A stretch of DNA of 32,804 nucleotides from the IMG/VR virus record IMGVR_UViG_3300042691_008455, positions 1 through 32,804 of that record. One strand, given 5' to 3'. This stretch comes from a virus. This document shows positions 29,165 to 32,804 of the stretch, piece after piece. Below the pieces are notes generated by a model. It saw nothing but the letters and a program-made list of their open reading frames with translations. It had not been told where the DNA came from and did no database searches. Within the stretch, counting starts at the first letter, position 1, and the number at the start of each line of letters is the position of its first letter. A program made the translations under genes and the position numbers.

Positions 29165-31317
29165 GCCACCTTGTCGATAAACCGTCTCAGCAAGACACGG
29201 TTAACGGCTTTTTTCTCGGAAAACTTCATAAATTCCTTAGCAATCTTTGCTTTGGTCATTTCCGAGTTTACTTCCAACTTGTTTTCCGTATTCATCATCG
29301 CCTTGGTATTGATGATGTAATAGTCATCGTAACCATGGGATGTAACAGGGATAAACTTGTTTTCAGACCACGATTTCTTCAATGTGTCTTCAAACTTACT
29401 GTCAACGGAATAACCATAGAAAGTACGCAACACAGAAGGGAAGCTGGCAGTATCATACAGATAGAAACCAAGCAGGTTTGCACCTGTTCGATCCTTGAGG
29501 CGCTTCAAAAGATTGATCGTTACTTCATTAGATGGCATATATGATGAATTTGAATATTCATTAGACTTGAAGTGGTATTCTTTACCAACTTCTTTGTCTT
29601 GCAGAATAAACACATTCTTCATATGTTTACCATTTGCATCCCAGCGAGAGACGGTACTATCATATACTCTTTCGATAGGATTGGATTCACCATCGGTCAA
29701 GAAGATCACGTTGACGATCTGAGCCTTGCTAGAAGCCTTGAACCGCTTCACGATTTCTTCGGTAACAACAATGGCCTGATTGAGTGGTGTGCCACCCATG
29801 CTTTCAGCACCATTGTAGTGTGAGTTAGAAATGGCCCAAAGCATTGCGTATGCTTCAAGCAATTCGTGAGACTTCATGCGAGAAGACAGAACATTACGCA
29901 TGGTGAACGAACCAAACATAAGATCATTCTTCTTATAGTCAAATTGTAGACCAGTATCATATTCTCTTTGTGTACGATCACGGAAGATATAAACCTCAAA
30001 CGGGATTTGAGTCCGTTTGCAGAATGAGGTCAGACTGATCAGTTGCTTGACCGTTTCACGGATGTTACCAAGCATTGAGCCAGACCAGTCAAGCACCATA
30101 ACGAAGCCATGGTTCTTACCTTGAGGCACAATAGATTGACGACGGAAAATATCATCATTGTATTTGTAAGAATACAATCTGTTGGTATCAATCACGCCAG
30201 TCTTAGCAATCGAAATGCGAGAGAAGATGTCCGCAGACTTCTTCATTTCAAACTCTTTGACCATGAAAGAGATTGTTGCATTGTCTTCGTTGCGGAACTT
30301 AGTAACCGCTTCACGAACCTTTTCCATCCATTCTTTAGAAGTGTTCTGCAAGAAAGACTTGCGGTTTTCTTCCAAGAAAGATTTGTAATCACGAACAACC
30401 GAATTATAGTTGAATTTCGGCACGGTAACATAATGATACTCTGTATTGTCCGTGCTAAGAATTTCGCTTTGACGGGACTGCCAAGCCTTTTCAGTTTGAG
30501 ATTCCGGAACGAAGTCATCGCCCGCAGAACCAGACTGACCTTTCTTAGGCTTCTCGTCAGTTTCTACTTCTTCTTCACCTTCACCTTTGGCAAAACCTTT
30601 AGACTTGCCTTGATCGCCATCATCATCGGCTTCTTCGAGGTCATCATCACCAAAATCAAAATCATCACCCTCTTCACCGTCTTCATCGAAGCCGGTTTGG
30701 ATCATGTCTTCTTTGTTTTGAAGTTGATCTTCACCTTTTTCCTTAGAATACTTGAAGAGTTCTTCGGTGAGTTGAATAATTTCTTCAAACGTTTCAGCCG
30801 CCTCAATACGCTTGACAAAAGGCATTTCTTCGTTTGAGAATTTGATACCAGCATTGAAACCGCCCTTGAAATACATATTCAAGCGGTCAATGAAAGAGAA
30901 AGAGTTGATATCGCGGTTCGCCGTACCAAAGAAGTCACGTTCGATCAGTTCTTTGTAACCGATCAAATAATTACGGCGTGAACCAGGATAACGGCGCTTT
31001 TGGCGCTTGTCGATACGGGCATCTTCGATAACATTCATGAAGCCTTTGATAGCATCAATAGCCTCATCATTCTCTTTGCCGTAAACTTTCTTACAGATAT
31101 CTTTGATTGCGACAAGCCACTTGTCAGCCGGTGTATCAAGAGCATGGCCAACTTCGTGAACAACCAACATATCTTCAAGGTCTTCTGAGATGCCTTTCCA
31201 CACAGGAAGGATCAGAACACGGTTCTTGATATCAAAAGCAGCGGTCGAAGCCGAGGCCGACCGCTGAATTGAGATGTTTTCCGTTGCGAGTAGTTTTGCG
31301 AGAAGAGATTTAGACAT
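29161..31317 (-). CDS. HExxH metallopeptidase-like and VWA-domain protein (CobT-like partner)
   Basis: A 718-residue two-domain protein. The N-terminal domain has HEVGH (54-58) and NVIEDARID (95-103), the zinc-peptidase-like layout seen in CobT/VWA proteins. A strongly acidic linker (about 208-255, DEDGEEGDDFDFGDDDLEEADDD) follows. The C-terminal VWA domain has MIDAS DWSGSM (410-415), GGTPLNQA (509-516) and TDGES (541-545). VWA proteins of this kind are remodelled by MoxR ATPases, encoded next. Whether it cleaves proteins or acts as an adaptor is open. The ORF could start at 31371, but the promoter at 31343-31371 shows that the ATG at 31317 (GAGGA upstream) is the start. Confidence 0.85.
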   Translation of the reverse strand: MSKSLLAKLLATENISIQRSASASTAAFDIKNRVLILPVWKGISEDLEDMLVVHEVGHALDTPADKWLVAIKDICKKVYGKENDEAIDAIKGFMNVIEDARIDKRQKRRYPGSRRNYLIGYKELIERDFFGTANRDINSFSFIDRLNMYFKGGFNAGIKFSNEEMPFVKRIEAAETFEEIIQLTEELFKYSKEKGEDQLQNKEDMIQTGFDEDGEEGDDFDFGDDDLEEADDDGDQGKSKGFAKGEGEEEVETDEKPKKGQSGSAGDDFVPESQTEKAWQSRQSEILSTDNTEYHYVTVPKFNYNSVVRDYKSFLEENRKSFLQNTSKEWMEKVREAVTKFRNEDNATISFMVKEFEMKKSADIFSRISIAKTGVIDTNRLYSYKYNDDIFRRQSIVPQGKNHGFVMVLDWSGSMLGNIRETVKQLISLTSFCKRTQIPFEVYIFRDRTQREYDTGLQFDYKKNDLMFGSFTMRNVLSSRMKSHELLEAYAMLWAISNSHYNGAESMGGTPLNQAIVVTEEIVKRFKASSKAQIVNVIFLTDGESNPIERVYDSTVSRWDANGKHMKNVFILQDKEVGKEYHFKSNEYSNSSYMPSNEVTINLLKRLKDRTGANLLGFYLYDTASFPSVLRTFYGYSVDSKFEDTLKKSWSENKFIPVTSHGYDDYYIINTKAMMNTENKLEVNSEMTKAKIAKEFMKFSEKKAVNRVLLRRFIDKVA

Positions 31318-31342
31318 AAGATCCTCACCAGATTTGAATAGT

Positions 31343-31371
31343 ATTATAGGAGGATTCGGCGCCTCTGACAA
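31343..31371 (-). promoter_or_regulatory. sigma70 promoter for the VWA gene
   Basis: TTGTCA (31366-31371) and TATAAT (31343-31348), spacer 17, on the minus strand. One mismatch in the -35. Predicted start near 31336, about 19 nt before the ATG at 31317. Confidence 0.72.
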
Positions 31372-31430
31372 CCTCTATTTTTGCATAGCTGGTATGCACT
31401 GGACGCAGGTCTATTATGTAACAGAAATTG

Positions 31431-32711
31431 TTACCTTCCAACTTGTGAAAGATACTTTTCCTTAGCTTCTGACCAGTCCATATAGATGAGGTCATCATAG
31501 AACAAGGTTTCCGTAGAGACGCGGTTCTGTTCCTTCAAGGAACGAATACGTTTGGAAGCATACTTGTCTTTCCATAAATTGGCAAGTGCTTCATAGGAGG
31601 TGTCAAAAGACTTTATCAGTTGATCTTCTTTGATATCACCACGAAGGAACTCATTGGTGTTATTATATAGTGGAGAAAAATAGATACCGCGTTGATGCTC
31701 AGAACGAATGAGTTCTTTTGGAATATCAAGTTTAGAATAGGCAAACGTGTAAGAGCGGTTCTTATGATCGCGTTTGTATGGCTGGCCTGATTGCTTCTTA
31801 GCAGCATACCACTCAAAATACTTTCTTGTGTGGTTCTTTTTCAACCATGCACGGATCATATCGACAGTAGGTTTCGTAGTTTCATATGACACAGAACCAG
31901 AGGAGAAACCCATCTTCTTCCAATGTTTCAGATTATCATATTGAGACAGACCACCCATCTTATTCTTACCATAGAGTGAAGTTGTGGTCACACCAGCAAG
32001 AACATCACCATACTGTTTCTTCCACTGATATTGTACTTCATCAGACAGACAGAGCAAAGCAAGGAGTTTACCACCAACATAGTTGTAACCGAGAGGTTGC
32101 AAAGGTACAATCGTAGAACCGATTGCGGTGAAGTTGATCATGTGACCTTGTGTCTTCTTTTCACGCTGCCAACCAATATACTGGTCACGCGGTGTCAGAT
32201 CAAGGAAGTCAGAAGAGATGCAGATAACACCAAGATACTTACCAGTCACTCTGTCAACAACAATATAGTTGAGGTTGCGACCAATGTTAGAGTTGTTCTT
32301 CATAGTAGAAGTGAACGTGCGAATACAATTCCAAGTTTCAGACAACTCAGCATCTTTAGTATAGATCAATTCAGGTTGAAGGTTCATGAAATCATCTGGA
32401 CTTTCTGGTCGCCAGATGTTAGACTTGATCTGCTTGATGAACATCTCATCGTCTTTGCTTTCCATTTGAACTTCTTCACCAAACAGAGTAGAAACAAGAC
32501 GAGTAGGATAACGTTCATGAATTTCACACCACTTCTGAAAGAGTGTGTATTCTTCCACAGTCATCTTAGACACATTGGTCAGATCATTGATAACAGTATT
32601 ACGCAAAGTATCATCATCTACCGCTTCAAATGTACAAGGATCATTTGCAGCAAGCCATTCATTCCACTGACGCTCAAGGTCAGGATCTTTCACTTCAATT
32701 TCTTCGGTCAT
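31431..32711 (-). CDS. DUF4338/DruA-like protein
   Basis: A 426-residue protein. Its central block (about residues 145-280) carries NLNYIVVDRVTGKYLGVICIS, DQYIGW, LGYNYVGGKLLALLCLSDEV and the GVTTTSLYGKN segment. HWKKMGFSSGS follows. This pattern recalls DUF4338 proteins, the family containing Druantia DruA, an anti-phage component. The flanking N- and C-terminal regions are unrecognised and charged. I use the ATG at 32711 with AGGA 6 nt upstream. It is early-promoter-driven and upstream of the VWA and MoxR genes. A role in DNA modification, inter-phage exclusion or takeover is speculative. Confidence 0.6.
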   Translation of the reverse strand: MTEEIEVKDPDLERQWNEWLAANDPCTFEAVDDDTLRNTVINDLTNVSKMTVEEYTLFQKWCEIHERYPTRLVSTLFGEEVQMESKDDEMFIKQIKSNIWRPESPDDFMNLQPELIYTKDAELSETWNCIRTFTSTMKNNSNIGRNLNYIVVDRVTGKYLGVICISSDFLDLTPRDQYIGWQREKKTQGHMINFTAIGSTIVPLQPLGYNYVGGKLLALLCLSDEVQYQWKKQYGDVLAGVTTTSLYGKNKMGGLSQYDNLKHWKKMGFSSGSVSYETTKPTVDMIRAWLKKNHTRKYFEWYAAKKQSGQPYKRDHKNRSYTFAYSKLDIPKELIRSEHQRGIYFSPLYNNTNEFLRGDIKEDQLIKSFDTSYEALANLWKDKYASKRIRSLKEQNRVSTETLFYDDLIYMDWSEAKEKYLSQVGR

Positions 32712-32739
32712 AATCATTCCTGAATTTAGAGAACTGTGT

Positions 32740-32768
32740 ATAATACCACGGATAGATCAAGATGTCAA
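32740..32768 (-). promoter_or_regulatory. sigma70 promoter for the DUF4338-like gene
   Basis: TTGACA (32763-32768) and TATTAT (32740-32745), spacer 17, on the minus strand. One -10 mismatch. It lies across the last codons of the upstream gene fragment and about 22 nt before the predicted start near 32733 precedes the ATG at 32711. Confidence 0.72.
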
Positions 32769-32804
32769 CACCGAGAAGTTCTTTATCTTACCAAAACGAT
32801 AAAC
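32757..32804 (-). CDS. C-terminal fragment of an upstream gene
   Basis: The right edge reads VYRFGKIKNFSVLTS then TGA at 32757-32759. The open frame, ending on the -35 of the next promoter as seen for other genes here, suggests the last 15 codons of a gene. It is too short for identification and could be noncoding. Confidence 0.35.
   Translation of the reverse strand, partial: VYRFGKIKNFSVLTS

Noticed and set aside
30109-30837. 242-residue plus-strand open frame
   Set aside because: Antisense to the VWA gene with low-complexity Phe/Leu-rich translation, as expected from the acidic linker.
27925-31317. Calling the MoxR and VWA pair true cobalamin CobS/CobT
   Set aside because: Names rest on fold similarity; no other B12 genes are present, so a general remodelling role is preferred.
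31431-32711. A full Druantia defence system
   Set aside because: Only a DUF4338-like protein is seen; DruB-E genes, including the large helicase DruE, are absent.
1-32804. CRISPR arrays, IS elements or integrase/attachment sites
   Set aside because: No repeated spacer arrays, transposase motifs or integrase were seen; the region is dense with phage genes.

Overview
The window is a compact block of a T4-like myophage genome. The replication core is recognisable and runs in T4 order on the minus strand: sliding clamp (gp45), clamp loader (gp44, gp62), RegA, DNA polymerase (gp43), UvsX and the gp41 helicase. Every supported gene reads right to left. Most neighbours overlap by 1-50 nt or sit a few bases apart, and composition is AT-rich (about 40% GC by eye). 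Several small genes resemble families common in alphaproteobacteria: a DUF1289 protein, a DUF1127-like protein, and a DsbA/GapR-like protein starting MSGIGHN. An alphaproteobacterial host and a virus related to the cyanophage, Caulobacter and rhizobial T4-like phages are therefore plausible. That is inference, not proof.

Layout in transcription order (high to low coordinates). (1) 32804-27597 looks like an early region. It holds the tail of one gene, a DUF4338/DruA-like protein, a metalloprotease-VWA protein, a MoxR/CobS-like AAA+ ATPase and a small winged-helix protein. Each of the last four has its own near-perfect sigma70 promoter (TTGACA-17-TATAAT type). The last has a 14-bp palindrome just after its -10 box and a terminator after the gene. 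(2) 27522-22550 holds a glycosyltransferase, dNMP kinase, gp45, a DsbA-like protein, a small unknown, gp44, a possible GIY-YIG nuclease, gp62 and RegA. (3) 22550-19460 holds virion and tail-spike type genes (a 440-residue structural protein, two beta-rich proteins, a PAAR tip) with a dUTPase. (4) 19463-19326 is a self-contained initiator-like tRNA-Met unit, followed by Hsp20 and a DUF1127-like protein. (5) 18565-8674 is a sugar and surface-modification cassette: five glycosyltransferases including a GT10 fucosyltransferase-like enzyme, three sugar-nucleotide epimerases/dehydratases, three methyltransferases or methyltransferase-like proteins, a DUF1289 protein and a small membrane protein. (6) 8671-6249 holds small genes, including a secreted His-rich protein and an anchored EF-hand protein, with a tRNA-Gly. 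(7) 6249-80 holds gp43, a mannose-6-phosphate-isomerase-type cupin, UvsX, a small unknown, gp41 and a 2OG-Fe(II) oxygenase-like protein, then a partial gene.

Together the window joins a full replisome module to a roughly 16-kb insertion between regA and gene 43, which are adjacent in T4. Several consensus promoters lie inside coding sequence upstream of replication genes, so host sigma70 may drive the core genes from many internal sites. The least explained part is the early trio (DUF4338/DruA-like, protease-VWA, MoxR) with its palindrome-bearing regulator gene.
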